The notes: generated by a model not told the origin, from the letters alone. A stretch of DNA of 64,000 bases from an uncultured Alphaproteobacteria bacterium (GCA_937995535.1 CALKJU010000011.1:62001-126000); one strand, 5' to 3'. Shown: positions 1-10,182, counted from the first letter of the stretch. A program made the numbers and translations.

Positions 1-476
1 TCCATGACGCGCAGGTCCACGGCGCGCACCGTCAGCACCGGCTCCTGCGCGACGTCGAACAGAACGCGATACCGGGTCTCGACCTCCCGCAGCCGCCAGT
101 AGTCCTGCTCCATCGCCTGCTGCGCTGCCGCGAGCCGATTGCGCAGCTCGGTCACGGCCTGGATGTTGCGACCGATGGCGAGCATCCCGGCGTTCTCGCC
201 GAGCCGGATCGTCGTGTACTCGATCGGCAGCTCGCGGCCGCTGGGAAAACGCTGCGGCACCTGATGGAACGCCGACAGCCCACGGCTCAGCGCGTCCTCG
301 ATCATCCGCGCGACCACGTCGGACGCGCTTTCGTCGACCGTCTCGACCCAGCGTCGACCGACCCAGCCGTCGGCGCGCGCCTCGTCGACGTCGCCGGCCA
401 GCTCGACCTTGCGGATCACGCCAGCGAGATCGAGCGTCAGCGTGACGTCGGGCTGCACGATGCTCGCCGCGGTCAT
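1..476 (-). CDS. PpsR/CrtJ-type PAS repressor paralogue, N-terminal part (cut by window edge)
   Basis: The gene starts at an ATG at 476 and runs off the left end, so only about 158 residues are visible. It carries a first PAS-like domain with WVGRRW near residue 43, a linker helix ending in a WRLREVETRYRVLFDVAQEP segment, and the start of a second PAS domain. The same landmarks occur in the complete ppsR at 5576-6994 (WVGRRW, RLRHAETRYRLLFEVTAEP), so the two are paralogues. PpsR/CrtJ proteins repress bch, crt and puc genes under aerobic or high-light conditions. The C-terminal helix-turn-helix lies outside the window, so DNA binding cannot be confirmed here. It lies downstream of tspO on the same strand with a 125-base gap. 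Confidence 0.75.
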   Translation of the reverse strand, partial: MTAASIVQPDVTLTLDLAGVIRKVELAGDVDEARADGWVGRRWVETVDESASDVVARMIEDALSRGLSAFHQVPQRFPSGRELPIEYTTIRLGENAGMLAIGRNIQAVTELRNRLAAAQQAMEQDYWRLREVETRYRVLFDVAQEPVLTVRAVDLRVM

Positions 477-601
477 GACGGTTGGCCAAACTTCCCCGGG
501 CGTGCCGACACGGCCGCCTTCATTTCCTGCATAGCAGGCCCGCCGCCAGCTTGACAGCGCGAAGGTGCTCGCCAGCTACTCGCGTGCTCGGCCGATCCGC
601 T

Positions 602-1090
602 CTATGGTTGATTGAATGGCGCATTCAAGCGCACCACGGCCAAGTTCAGCATCGCGGCAAAGCTCACCCAGAGCAAATAGGGTACCAGAAGCCAGACCGC
701 ACGCTTGCTGTACGGCCGAACGACGGCCATCAGCAGCAGAATAGACAGCCACAGCAGCGCCACCTCGGCCAGTGCCCAGTCCGGGCGGCGGAGCCGGAAG
801 AAAAGCTCACTCCAAGCGACATTGAGCAGCGCGTTGAACGAGAAGGCGAGCAGGATCCTGCGGCGGCCGGCGGCCGGCGCCGCGATCCAGGAGAGCACGC
901 CAGCGAGCCCGGTCACGGCGTAGATCAGCGTCCAGATGGGGCCGAACAACCAGTCCGGAGGCTGCCAGGAAGGCTTGACGAGACCTTGGTACCACGGCCC
1001 GAGATCGGTCGCCGCGCCGCCGAGGGCAGCGACCAGCGCGGCGATCACGGCCGCGGCGAGGACGGGCTTGGCGTAGCGGCCGAAGCCCAT
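602..1090 (-). CDS. tspO: TspO/MBR-family tryptophan-rich sensory protein
   Basis: The product is about 162 residues with five hydrophobic segments, the usual size and layout of TspO. Typical motifs are WYQGLVKPSWQPPDW near residue 32 and WTLIYAVTG just after. In Rhodobacter, TspO is an outer-membrane tetrapyrrole-responsive regulator of photosynthesis genes, so a place in this cluster fits. It is the last gene of the bchG-pucC-like-bchP run. I chose the ATG at 1090. A GTG at 1108-1106 overlaps the bchP TGA stop (GTGA) and would add six residues, so translation may be coupled to bchP from that codon. Family call is firm; the exact start is uncertain. Confidence 0.88.
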   Translation of the reverse strand: MGFGRYAKPVLAAAVIAALVAALGGAATDLGPWYQGLVKPSWQPPDWLFGPIWTLIYAVTGLAGVLSWIAAPAAGRRRILLAFSFNALLNVAWSELFFRLRRPDWALAEVALLWLSILLLMAVVRPYSKRAVWLLVPYLLWVSFAAMLNLAVVRLNAPFNQP

Positions 1091-1104
1091 CCCCACCGGC
1101 CCGG

Positions 1105-2301
1105 TCACGGCCGGGCGAAACCCGCTAGGTGCGCGAGATCCTTGAAGAAGATGCGGACATGCGCGAGCGGGTCGCGACGGACCAGCTCCTTGTTCATGTA
1201 GGCTTCGAAGGTCAGCCGCTGGACGTCCTTGTCCTGGCAGATGCTGACGAAACTCTCGCGGCGCTTGTCGGAACTGTACCAGAACCACTGCATCATGCCG
1301 AGGATCAGGAACACCCGGCCGTGCAGGCGCATGAACCGCTTGCGCGCCGTCGCCAAGGCTCGCGCGTCACCGGTCGCAAGGAACTGGTCGGCGGCCTCGC
1401 CAGCGAGCTCGCCGCCGAGCATCGCGTAGTAGATCCCCTCGCCCGACGCCGGCGCGACCACGCCGGCGGCGTCACCAGCAAGGACCACGTCGCGCCGGTT
1501 GTCCCAGCGCCGCATCGGCGTGAGCGGGATCGGCGCGCCTTCGCAGCGGATCGTCCGGGCGTGCTCGAGACCCATCGCGGCCCGGGTCGCGGCGACCGCG
1601 GCACGCAGCGAGAACCCCTTGTTCGCGCTGCCGGTGCCGACGCTGGTCGTGGCACCGTGCGGGAAGACCCAGGCATAGAAGTCGGGTGAGAGGCGACCGC
1701 GATAGATGACATCGCAGGTGCGCGGATCGAAGTCCGCGCAACCCGGCGCCGGGCTTTCGATGATCTCGTGATAGGCGAAGACGTGCCTCACCCGGTCGGC
1801 ACCGGGGACACTCTGCCGCGCGACCTGCGAATTGGCTCCGTCGGCACCGATCACGCACCGCGCCCGAACCTGCCGCGTCGGGCCCGCCCGGCCGGTCTCC
1901 TTCGGCCGGTACTCGACGACCGCAGTGCCATCCGGGTCGCGCAGCAGCCGCTCGAAGGTCCCGGCACGCCGCTCGGCGCCGACGGCGCGGGCCCGCTCGC
2001 GCAGCCACTCGTCGAACACATCGCGATCGACCATCCCGACATAGCCGCCCTCGATCGGGATGTGCACGCGGCGGTCCGCCGGCGAGACCATGCGCGCGCC
2101 GGTGATCCGCGCGACCAGCAGCTCATCGGGAATGGCGTAGTCTCGAATGAGCCGCGGCGGCACCGCCCCGCCGCACGGCTTGATGCGACCGGCCCGGTCG
2201 AGCAGCAGCACCGACCGCCCGGCGCGGGCCAGCACCGTCGCAGCGGTCGCTCCGGCCGGACCACCGCCGACCACCACCGCGTCGAATTGCTCGTCTGTCA
2301 T
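1105..2301 (-). CDS. bchP: Geranylgeranyl reductase BchP
   Basis: This 398-residue flavoprotein reduces the geranylgeranyl tail of bacteriochlorophyll to phytyl, using NADPH. The N-terminus has the FAD-binding GGGPAG motif near residue 13, followed by a KPCGGAVPPRL segment typical of the geranylgeranyl reductase family. IGADGANSQVAR and a late AGDAAG motif complete the FAD fold. The ATG at 2301 follows the stop of the PucC-like gene by five bases; upstream extensions of the frame have no such motifs. It lies in the order bchG-(PucC-like)-bchP common in purple-bacterial photosynthesis clusters. The role follows from family and context. Confidence 0.95.
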   Translation of the reverse strand: MTDEQFDAVVVGGGPAGATAATVLARAGRSVLLLDRAGRIKPCGGAVPPRLIRDYAIPDELLVARITGARMVSPADRRVHIPIEGGYVGMVDRDVFDEWLRERARAVGAERRAGTFERLLRDPDGTAVVEYRPKETGRAGPTRQVRARCVIGADGANSQVARQSVPGADRVRHVFAYHEIIESPAPGCADFDPRTCDVIYRGRLSPDFYAWVFPHGATTSVGTGSANKGFSLRAAVAATRAAMGLEHARTIRCEGAPIPLTPMRRWDNRRDVVLAGDAAGVVAPASGEGIYYAMLGGELAGEAADQFLATGDARALATARKRFMRLHGRVFLILGMMQWFWYSSDKRRESFVSICQDKDVQRLTFEAYMNKELVRRDPLAHVRIFFKDLAHLAGFARP

Positions 2302-2306
2302 GGCGC

Positions 2307-3638
2307 TCACCGTCCGCCGAGGCCGGCGGCGCTGACCGCGCCCACGGCCGTGATGGAAATCTGCCGCGTCGGCGGCTGCCCGATCCGCGCCGCCAGCGCT
2401 GCCGAGAGGACGAACAACGCCGCCTGGGCGGCGAACACCGTGCCGTAAGCGGCGACGGGCGAGCCGAGCACGAGCCGCGCGACATCGACGGCGGCGGCAC
2501 CCAGGAAGCCGCCGAGGCCGAACGCGACCGCCTGCGCCGCGCCCCACAGACCCATGCGCACGCCCTCGCGGGCCTGCCGGCCCTGGCCCGCGAGACCCAT
2601 CATCGAGCCGATCGCAGCCACGGCGAAGGCGCCGTTGGCGAGACCGAGCGCGAAGACGGAAGGCCTCAGCGGCCAGCCAGGGCCGACGAGCCCGGCGACC
2701 ACGAGGCCACCTAGCGCCGCGGCCGACGCCACGCAGCCACCGACCGTCCAGGCGCGCAGCGAGCCGAGGCGCCGGCCCCGGATGCCGGTCGCGGCGAGTG
2801 CCACGATGACCATCCCAGCGAGCACGCCGGAATGCTGCACGCCGGCCAGTCGCGTCGTCTCGCCCGGCGTCAGCCCGAACACGAGCCCGGCGAAAGGCTC
2901 GAGGATCAGGTCCTGGGCGCTGTAGGCCAGCATCGAGACGAAGACGAAAACCGTGAAGCGTCGCGCGACCGGCTCCGCCCAGACCTGCCGCAGCGCGTCG
3001 CGGAAGGGGGTCGCCGCAGCGGTCGTCGGCGGTGGTCCCGCGCCGCGCTCGACGCCCCAGACGGCGCATAGCGCGAGCACGAAGGCGACCACGGAGACAC
3101 CTGCCGTGACCGCGACCAGGCGGGCGTTCGAGAACGGGTCGAGGAGGTGGCCGGCGGTCGTCGCCGTAACGACGAAGCCGAAGATCATCATGACCCAGAC
3201 GATCGTCGCCGCAGCCGCGCGGCGGCGTTCGTCGACCCGCTTGGCGAGCAGCACAAGGAGCGACGTGCCGGCCGCCCCGACGCCGCCACCGATCAGCAGG
3301 AACGCGCCGACGGCGAGCATCACCCCGGCGAGGGGCTGTGTCGCCATCCACGCGGTCGCGACGGCAGCCAGCACCCCACCGGTGGCGAGCACCGCCATCC
3401 CACCGATGATCCACGGTGTCGCGCGGCCACTGCGGTCGGTCCCGTAGCCGAGCCGCGGGCGTAGCATCTGCACGGCGTAGTGCAGTGCCACCAGCGCTCC
3501 CGGCAGCACTGCCGGGAGCGCCAGCTCGACCACCATGACGCGGTTGAGCGTCGAGGTGGTCAGGACGACGATCGCGCCGAGCGCGGTCTGGACCAGCCCC
3601 AGCCGGACGATGCCGATCCAGCCGAGCCCGGGGGTCAT
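2307..3638 (-). CDS. PucC/LhaA-family membrane protein of the bchG-bchP unit
   Basis: The 443-residue product is a 12-helix MFS-like membrane protein with the LNRVMVVELALP motif near residue 30 that marks the PucC/LhaA/ORF428 family. It is clearly related to LhaA at 16985-18418, which has LNRVMIVELGVP at the equivalent place. Family members deliver bacteriochlorophyll to, or help assemble, light-harvesting complexes. A PucC-family gene between bchG and bchP is a common arrangement, often called ORF428 or bch2. Its ATG at 3638 overlaps the bchG stop as ATGA, pointing to coupled translation. The precise substrate is not known from sequence. Confidence 0.88.
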   Translation of the reverse strand: MTPGLGWIGIVRLGLVQTALGAIVVLTTSTLNRVMVVELALPAVLPGALVALHYAVQMLRPRLGYGTDRSGRATPWIIGGMAVLATGGVLAAVATAWMATQPLAGVMLAVGAFLLIGGGVGAAGTSLLVLLAKRVDERRRAAAATIVWVMMIFGFVVTATTAGHLLDPFSNARLVAVTAGVSVVAFVLALCAVWGVERGAGPPPTTAAATPFRDALRQVWAEPVARRFTVFVFVSMLAYSAQDLILEPFAGLVFGLTPGETTRLAGVQHSGVLAGMVIVALAATGIRGRRLGSLRAWTVGGCVASAAALGGLVVAGLVGPGWPLRPSVFALGLANGAFAVAAIGSMMGLAGQGRQAREGVRMGLWGAAQAVAFGLGGFLGAAAVDVARLVLGSPVAAYGTVFAAQAALFVLSAALAARIGQPPTRQISITAVGAVSAAGLGGR

Positions 3639-4522
3639 CCGCTTCGCACCTGCAGCAGGGGCCGCAGCGCGAACGCGCTGACCATCATGCCGATCACGTA
3701 GAGACTGGTGCCGGTCGCGTTGTACCACGGCGCCCGCTCCCGCGGCCGCTCGAGCAAACGGACCATGAGGCCGAGCTGGGCGAGGACGAGGATCGCCACC
3801 GCTCCCGCATGCCACGGCCGCCCCCAGAAGAGCAGCAGTGCCACGACGACGAGCTGCGGCAGGGTCATGAAGAAGCAGGCCACCTTCGCTGCGCGATCGA
3901 CGCCGAGGCGCGCCGGCAGCGAACCGACGCCGGTCTTCAGGTCACCCTCGACCGACTTGAAGTCGTTGAGCGTCATGATGCCGTGCGCGCCGACGCTGTA
4001 GAGCGCGGCCAGCGCGAGGATCCGTGCGTCGGGCCAGGCAGCGGCCATGATCGCCGCCCCGGTGAACCAGGGTAGGCCCTCGTAACACGCGGCGACCGCG
4101 CTGTTGCCCCACCAGCCGTTCGTCTTGAGGCGGAACGGCGGGGCGCTGTACGCCCAGGCAAGAGCGAGACCGACCACGGCGGCGGCGAACGCCCACAGCC
4201 CCAAGGTTGCCGCCAGCAGCAGCGACAGCGCGGTCCAGGCGATGGCGATGTGAAGGCCCCAGCTACCGGGAATGCGACCCGACGGGATCGGTCGCTGCGG
4301 CTCGTTGATCGCGTCGACGTGGCGGTCGAACCAGTCGTTGACCGCCTGGCTGGTGGCGCAGACGAACGGACCGGCGAGCAGGATGCCGGCGACGACCAGA
4401 TGCCAGCGGCCGCTCAACGCCGCGCCCGACGATGCCACGCCGCAGGCGAACGCCCACATCGGGGCGAACCACGTGATCGGCTTGAGCAGCTCGAGGACGG
4501 CGCCGGGAGCAGGTCGGTGCAT
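3635..4522 (-). CDS. bchG: Bacteriochlorophyll synthase BchG
   Basis: The 295-residue UbiA-family prenyltransferase esterifies bacteriochlorophyllide a with geranylgeranyl diphosphate in the membrane. The Asp-rich motif NDWFDRHVDAINEPQRPIPS near residue 62 is diagnostic of chlorophyll/bacteriochlorophyll synthases. The C-terminal half has the second conserved segment (GIMTLNDFKSVEGDLKTGVG). Hydrophobic helices cover the rest. The ATG at 4522 has no well-spaced ribosome site (GAGG lies one base upstream), and a promoter-like pair ends close to it, so a leaderless mRNA is possible. It is the first gene of a minus-strand unit that continues through bchP and tspO. Confidence 0.95.
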   Translation of the reverse strand: MHRPAPGAVLELLKPITWFAPMWAFACGVASSGAALSGRWHLVVAGILLAGPFVCATSQAVNDWFDRHVDAINEPQRPIPSGRIPGSWGLHIAIAWTALSLLLAATLGLWAFAAAVVGLALAWAYSAPPFRLKTNGWWGNSAVAACYEGLPWFTGAAIMAAAWPDARILALAALYSVGAHGIMTLNDFKSVEGDLKTGVGSLPARLGVDRAAKVACFFMTLPQLVVVALLLFWGRPWHAGAVAILVLAQLGLMVRLLERPRERAPWYNATGTSLYVIGMMVSAFALRPLLQVRSG

Positions 4523-4528
4523 GCCTCA

Positions 4529-4557
4529 CCGATAAACCTGACAGGCGCGATCGTCAA
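4529..4557 (-). promoter_or_regulatory. Putative sigma70 promoter of the bchG unit
   Basis: Reading the minus strand, TTGACG (4557-4552) is followed after exactly 17 bases by TATCGG (4534-4529). The predicted start of transcription, about seven bases beyond the -10, falls at or next to the bchG ATG at 4522. The -35 matches the consensus in five of six positions and the -10 in three. I found no full TGT-N12-ACA PpsR site here. Confidence 0.4.
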
Positions 4558-4622
4558 CTTTGCTTTACAGTGTTGCCGGGCGACGGCAGCGCGCCAGTTT
4601 CGCCGCCCGGAGGGTGTCGCAG

Positions 4623-5579
4623 ATGACCCAGCAAACGCTCGCAGCCACGCCCCCGGTAGCGGTGGACCGGTCGGCACGCGTGCCCCTCGCGCCGCGCCGG
4701 GATCTGCCGCACGCCGTCACCGGCGAGCGTCACGAGATCGACGGGCGCGCTGGCCGGTTGAGCTACTACGTCGCCGGCTCGGGCCCGGCGCTGCTACTGG
4801 TCCACAGCGTCAACGCGGCCGCTTCCGCGTTCGAGGTGGGCCCGATCTTCGAGCGGCAACGCACGGTGCGTCGCGTCTACGCGCCGGATCTGCCGGGCTT
4901 CGGCTATTCGGATCGTTCCCCGCGCCGCTACGACCCGCGACTTTTCACGGATGCGATCCACGACATGCTCGACGAGATCGCGCTGCACGCCGGCCCGGCA
5001 CCGGTCGATGCACTGGCCGTTTCGCTCGCCGCCGAATTCCTCGCTCGTGCCGCCATCGAGCGACCAGAGCGCGTGCGGCGGCTGGTTCTGGTGACGCCCA
5101 CCGGGTTTTCGCGGGGCGCCGATAGCCTCCGGGGACCGCCCGGCGGCAGCCGGGAGGTCCCGGGCCTGCATGCCGTCGTCAGCTTCCCGCTGTGGGGCCG
5201 CGCCCTGTTCGATCTGCTCGTCAGCCGGCCCAGCATCCGCTTCTTCCTGCGCAAGACCTTCGGCCGCGATGACATCGACCCGGCCATGATCGACTACGCC
5301 CACGCCACCGCCCATCAGCCAGGCGCCGCGAACGCGCCGTTCGCGTTCCTCGCCGGCCGGCTGTTCAGCCGGGACATCCGCGACGTCTACGAGGCGCTCC
5401 GCCAGCCGGTCTGGCTCGCCCACGGCACCAAGGGTGACTTCAGCGATTTCAGCGAGGCCGGCTGGGCGATGGCGAGGCCGAACTGGCGCGTCGAGTCCTT
5501 CGCGACGGGAGCCCTGCCGCACTTCGAGCAGCCCGACCTGTTCGCCGCCAAGCTTGAGGCGTTCCTGGCCGAGGCCTAG
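4623..5579 (+). CDS. Alpha/beta-hydrolase in the photosynthesis cluster
   Basis: A 318-residue alpha/beta-hydrolase. It has an oxyanion strand (LLLVHSVNAAAS near residue 60), a YAPDLPGFGYSDRS segment and a nucleophile-elbow position that reads ALAVSLAAE, so the usual GxSxG is AxSxA. A C-terminal PHFEQPD holds the likely catalytic His. It is the size of BchO, an alpha/beta-hydrolase linked to Mg chelation, but I do not see BchO-specific sequence and do not give it that name. The ATG at 4623 has GGAGG ten bases upstream, better than the earlier in-frame start at 4560. It diverges from bchG, and its TAG stop overlaps the TAG stop of ppsR in a shared CTAG. Substrate unknown. Confidence 0.8.
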   Translation: MTQQTLAATPPVAVDRSARVPLAPRRDLPHAVTGERHEIDGRAGRLSYYVAGSGPALLLVHSVNAAASAFEVGPIFERQRTVRRVYAPDLPGFGYSDRSPRRYDPRLFTDAIHDMLDEIALHAGPAPVDALAVSLAAEFLARAAIERPERVRRLVLVTPTGFSRGADSLRGPPGGSREVPGLHAVVSFPLWGRALFDLLVSRPSIRFFLRKTFGRDDIDPAMIDYAHATAHQPGAANAPFAFLAGRLFSRDIRDVYEALRQPVWLAHGTKGDFSDFSEAGWAMARPNWRVESFATGALPHFEQPDLFAAKLEAFLAEA

Positions 5580-6994
5580 GATTCGGCCTCCGCGTCCAGA
5601 TCGCCGAGCCCGTAGCGGCGCAGCTTGACATAAAGGCTCTGTCGGCTGAGCCCCAGGATCTCGGCGGCGGACGCGCGGTTGTCGCCGGTAAGCTCGAGCG
5701 CCGCCTCGATGCACAGGCGCTCGATCACATCGGTCGTCTCGCGAACCAGATCCTTGAGCGGGACGCGACCGACCAGCTCGGTGAGCTGCTCGACGGAGCG
5801 CGGGAGCTGGCGGCCGCCGCCGCCGATCGCCGGCACGCGGCGGCCGACGCTGCGGATCGCGAAACCGTAGCCGGACCCCTCGCCGTTCGGCAGCGCCGCG
5901 GCCGACACCTCGATCTCGGTGCTGGCACCATATTCACCGCGCAGCGTCGTTGCGAACAGCCGAACGACGCCATGCTGCTTGAGATTGGCAAGCAGGACGT
6001 TGAGATCGACCCCCGGTCGGCCGAGCCAGCGATCGAGCGACTCGCCCCGCGCCTGCTCCTCGGTTGCCAACTGGGCGAGGTCGAGGAACGCCGCGTTGGC
6101 CGCGACGATCCGCCCGTCGCGGCCAGTGACGACGAGGCCGTCGGGCGCGGCGTCGACCAGCTTGAGCAGCTGAGTCTTGACGTCGGGCGCGGCCGTGACG
6201 CCGGCGTGACCGCCGGGTGGCACCACCCGAATGAGAAACTGCGCCTGGGCGTCCTGCCGGAACAGGGAGGCCGACACGGACCATTCCTGGCTACCGTCGG
6301 CCGCCCGCGCGCGCACGTCGCCGGTGCGACCAGTCGCCCGGGCGACAGCGAGCATGGCCTGGATGGCCTGCATGCTTTCTGCGTCGAAGCCCTCGGGAAA
6401 GGTCCGGCCGAGCAGCCGCCGCGTCCCCTGGCCGAAGAGCTGCGTTGCCGCCGGATTGGCGTCGAGGATCCGCTGGCTGAGCGCGTCGACGATCAGCACC
6501 GGCTCGGCGGTGACCTCGAACAGCAGTCGATAGCGGGTCTCGGCGTGGCGCAGTCGTGCGAAGTCGCGCTCCATCGACTGCTGCACGTCGATCAGGCGCT
6601 GTTGCAGCACGGCGACCGCCCGGAGGTCGCGTCCGACCGCCACGACCGGACCGGCGCGCCCGACGCGCACGGTGGCGTAGATCACCGGGACGTCGACACC
6701 CCGGGCGGCCGGGTGGTTGACCTGACGCCAGCGCGGCGCCGCCTGCGAGGCGGCCTCCGCCAGCATCGCCTCGATCTTCGGGCGGCTTTCCGGGGTGACG
6801 ATGTCGGACCAGCGCCGGCCCACCCAGCGACCCTGCCACTCCGCGGCGAGTTCCTCGCTGCCGAAGGCAACGTCGCGGATCGTGCCGTCCTCGGCGATGA
6901 CGAGCGCCACGTCGGCCGCCGCCGCGATGACCGCAGCGGCAGCCTCAGCGTCAAGGTCGCCCAAGGTCTCTTTAGGGGCTCGGAACAGCTTCAC
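5576..6994 (-). CDS. ppsR: PpsR/CrtJ photosynthesis gene repressor
   Basis: The product (about 472 residues) is a full-length PpsR/CrtJ: an N-terminal PAS region, a coiled linker (LQQRLIDVQQSMERDF), a second PAS domain near residues 150-250, a third near 275-385, and a C-terminal Fis-type helix-turn-helix (AAEILGLSRQSLYVKLRRYG). These proteins bind TGT-N12-ACA sites and repress pigment and antenna genes in response to oxygen and light, often opposed by AppA or PpaA/AerR. The protein has a single cysteine, just before the helix-turn-helix (ERLCIEAAL), where redox-active CrtJ/PpsR cysteines lie. I chose the GTG at 6994 because GGAGGG lies ten bases upstream; a GTG at 7012 would add six residues. 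Confidence 0.93.
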   Translation of the reverse strand: MKLFRAPKETLGDLDAEAAAAVIAAAADVALVIAEDGTIRDVAFGSEELAAEWQGRWVGRRWSDIVTPESRPKIEAMLAEAASQAAPRWRQVNHPAARGVDVPVIYATVRVGRAGPVVAVGRDLRAVAVLQQRLIDVQQSMERDFARLRHAETRYRLLFEVTAEPVLIVDALSQRILDANPAATQLFGQGTRRLLGRTFPEGFDAESMQAIQAMLAVARATGRTGDVRARAADGSQEWSVSASLFRQDAQAQFLIRVVPPGGHAGVTAAPDVKTQLLKLVDAAPDGLVVTGRDGRIVAANAAFLDLAQLATEEQARGESLDRWLGRPGVDLNVLLANLKQHGVVRLFATTLRGEYGASTEIEVSAAALPNGEGSGYGFAIRSVGRRVPAIGGGGRQLPRSVEQLTELVGRVPLKDLVRETTDVIERLCIEAALELTGDNRASAAEILGLSRQSLYVKLRRYGLGDLDAEAES

Positions 6995-7228
6995 AGCGGC
7001 GCGGCCCTCCACCGCGGGGCGTCCCCGCCGTCACGGCACGTCTCCGACCGGCCCGCTCTTCCCCCACGTCACGAAGGGCCTGGTACACTGAGGGCAACGC
7101 GCAGGCGCTCGCGCGCCACTCTCAGCTGTCCAATGCAGTTTACTCTTGCAAATGTCAACATGTCCTGAGCATCGAACGAATCGTGAACATACGGCCCGCG
7201 CCAACACGCGGCCGCGGGTCGCTGCCGC

Positions 7229-8128
7229 TCAGGAAGTTGGCGCGAGAAGGGCCAGTAGGTTGTGCGCCTGGAGCGCTGCCTGCCGGCCATCGACGGCGGT
7301 CGCGTCCGCACCGACCCGCGCCACCAGCTCCGGGTGCTCGATGAAGATCGGTCCACCCACGAGCACACCCAACGCCTGATTGCGCGACGCTCGGCGCACA
7401 CTGCGGATGCAGTGCGCCAAGTCGTCGAGCTTGGTCTGGCTGCTCGCCGAGAAGCCGGCGACGGCGAACCACTCGCTGCGCACCTGCCGCATCAGCTCGA
7501 CGGTCGAGGCCGACGGGGCGCAGCTCACCACCCACCCGGCACGGCGGAAGAACTCGGCCACCATCAGGAGGCCGAAGGTGTGCTGCTCGCCGGGAACCGG
7601 CACCAACAGGGCGCGCCGGCCGTGCTCGACATGCCCGCCCTCGGCCATGAAGCACGCACTCAGCTCGTGCAGCAATGCATGCAGCCGGCAGAGGCCGATC
7701 GTGACGTCGGTGAAGCTGGCGCGATCCTCCTCCCACCACCGGCCAAGGAGGCGCGCAGCTCCACTGAGCAGGTCGAGATAGACGGACTCCGTCGTTGCGC
7801 CGCGAGCGATCACCGCCTGGACGACGGCGTGCGCGCCGGCGCCGTCGTCGTCGATCAAGCGTTGCGCCAGTTCAGCGACATCGACCCCGGTCGGAGCGAC
7901 ATTTGCCCCGCTCGCGTCGGCTTCGGCGCGGAGCGCCGCGCGACGGGCCAACACGAGACGTGGCACCACCTCCGCCTCGATCGTGCGTAGCAGCTGCGCC
8001 AGACGATGCCGATTGCCATTGACCGGCGCGGCGACCGGCTCGACCGCCGGCCCGGCACCACCCCAGGGCCGCGAGCTCGTCTCCTCCCAGCGATCCATGG
8101 CTGGTGCGCGAGCCCGTGGGTCGGTCAT
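7229..8128 (-). CDS. ppaA: Cobalamin-binding antirepressor, PpaA/AerR type
   Basis: The 299-residue protein has a helical segment (LLGRWWEEDRASFTDVTIG, residues 127-145) followed by a B12-binding Rossmann domain. The stretch VPVPGEQHTFGLLMVAEFF around His183 is typical of PpaA/AerR proteins, where the histidine is the expected cobalamin ligand. In Rhodobacter these proteins bind cobalamin in a light-dependent way and relieve or modify repression by PpsR/CrtJ. The gene lies directly upstream of ppsR on the same strand with a 234-base gap to the ppsR start. The ATG at 8128 has a strong GGGGAGGGG ribosome site about five bases upstream, better than an in-frame start at 8161. Confidence 0.88.
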   Translation of the reverse strand: MTDPRARAPAMDRWEETSSRPWGGAGPAVEPVAAPVNGNRHRLAQLLRTIEAEVVPRLVLARRAALRAEADASGANVAPTGVDVAELAQRLIDDDGAGAHAVVQAVIARGATTESVYLDLLSGAARLLGRWWEEDRASFTDVTIGLCRLHALLHELSACFMAEGGHVEHGRRALLVPVPGEQHTFGLLMVAEFFRRAGWVVSCAPSASTVELMRQVRSEWFAVAGFSASSQTKLDDLAHCIRSVRRASRNQALGVLVGGPIFIEHPELVARVGADATAVDGRQAALQAHNLLALLAPTS

Positions 8129-8279
8129 TGCTTGCCCCTCCCCGGCAATAACGGTCGCCATACACCCACCCTGGCGCCGACCTCAACCCCTGGCCGTCGT
8201 GTGCGCTTGACAATCCGACCGCTGCGCACGGCTGGCGAAGGCGGCTTACCCATGAAACTGATCGCGCCCGCCCCGTTGC

Positions 8280-8297
8280 TGTCAAGCCATGTTTACG
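8280..8297. promoter_or_regulatory. Near-consensus PpsR/CrtJ site between ppaA and bchF
   Basis: TGT (8280-8282), twelve bases, then ACG (8295-8297) differs from the TGT-N12-ACA PpsR consensus at one base. It overlaps a TTGACA on the minus strand (8285-8280) that could serve ppaA. It also lies between a weak plus-strand -35 (TTGCTG, 8276-8281) and -10 (TAGGCT, 8299-8304) pointing at bchF. A short site with one mismatch can occur by chance. Confidence 0.4.
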
Positions 8298-8342
8298 TTA
8301 GGCTGTGTTGACAGCATGCGCGGCGACGGGATAGCGTCCGGT

Positions 8343-10180
<1,838 letters not shown>

Positions 10181-10182
10181 CG

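Noticed and set aside
2302-3414. Upstream extension of the bchP frame
   Set aside because: It runs through the PucC-family gene in another frame; FAD-binding sequence begins only at the ATG at 2301.
4523-4622. PpsR site between bchG and the hydrolase gene
   Set aside because: No TGT is followed at the right distance by ACA on either strand.
4623-5579. Naming the cluster hydrolase bchO
   Set aside because: Fold and size agree, but I cannot see BchO-specific sequence, and the nucleophile elbow differs.
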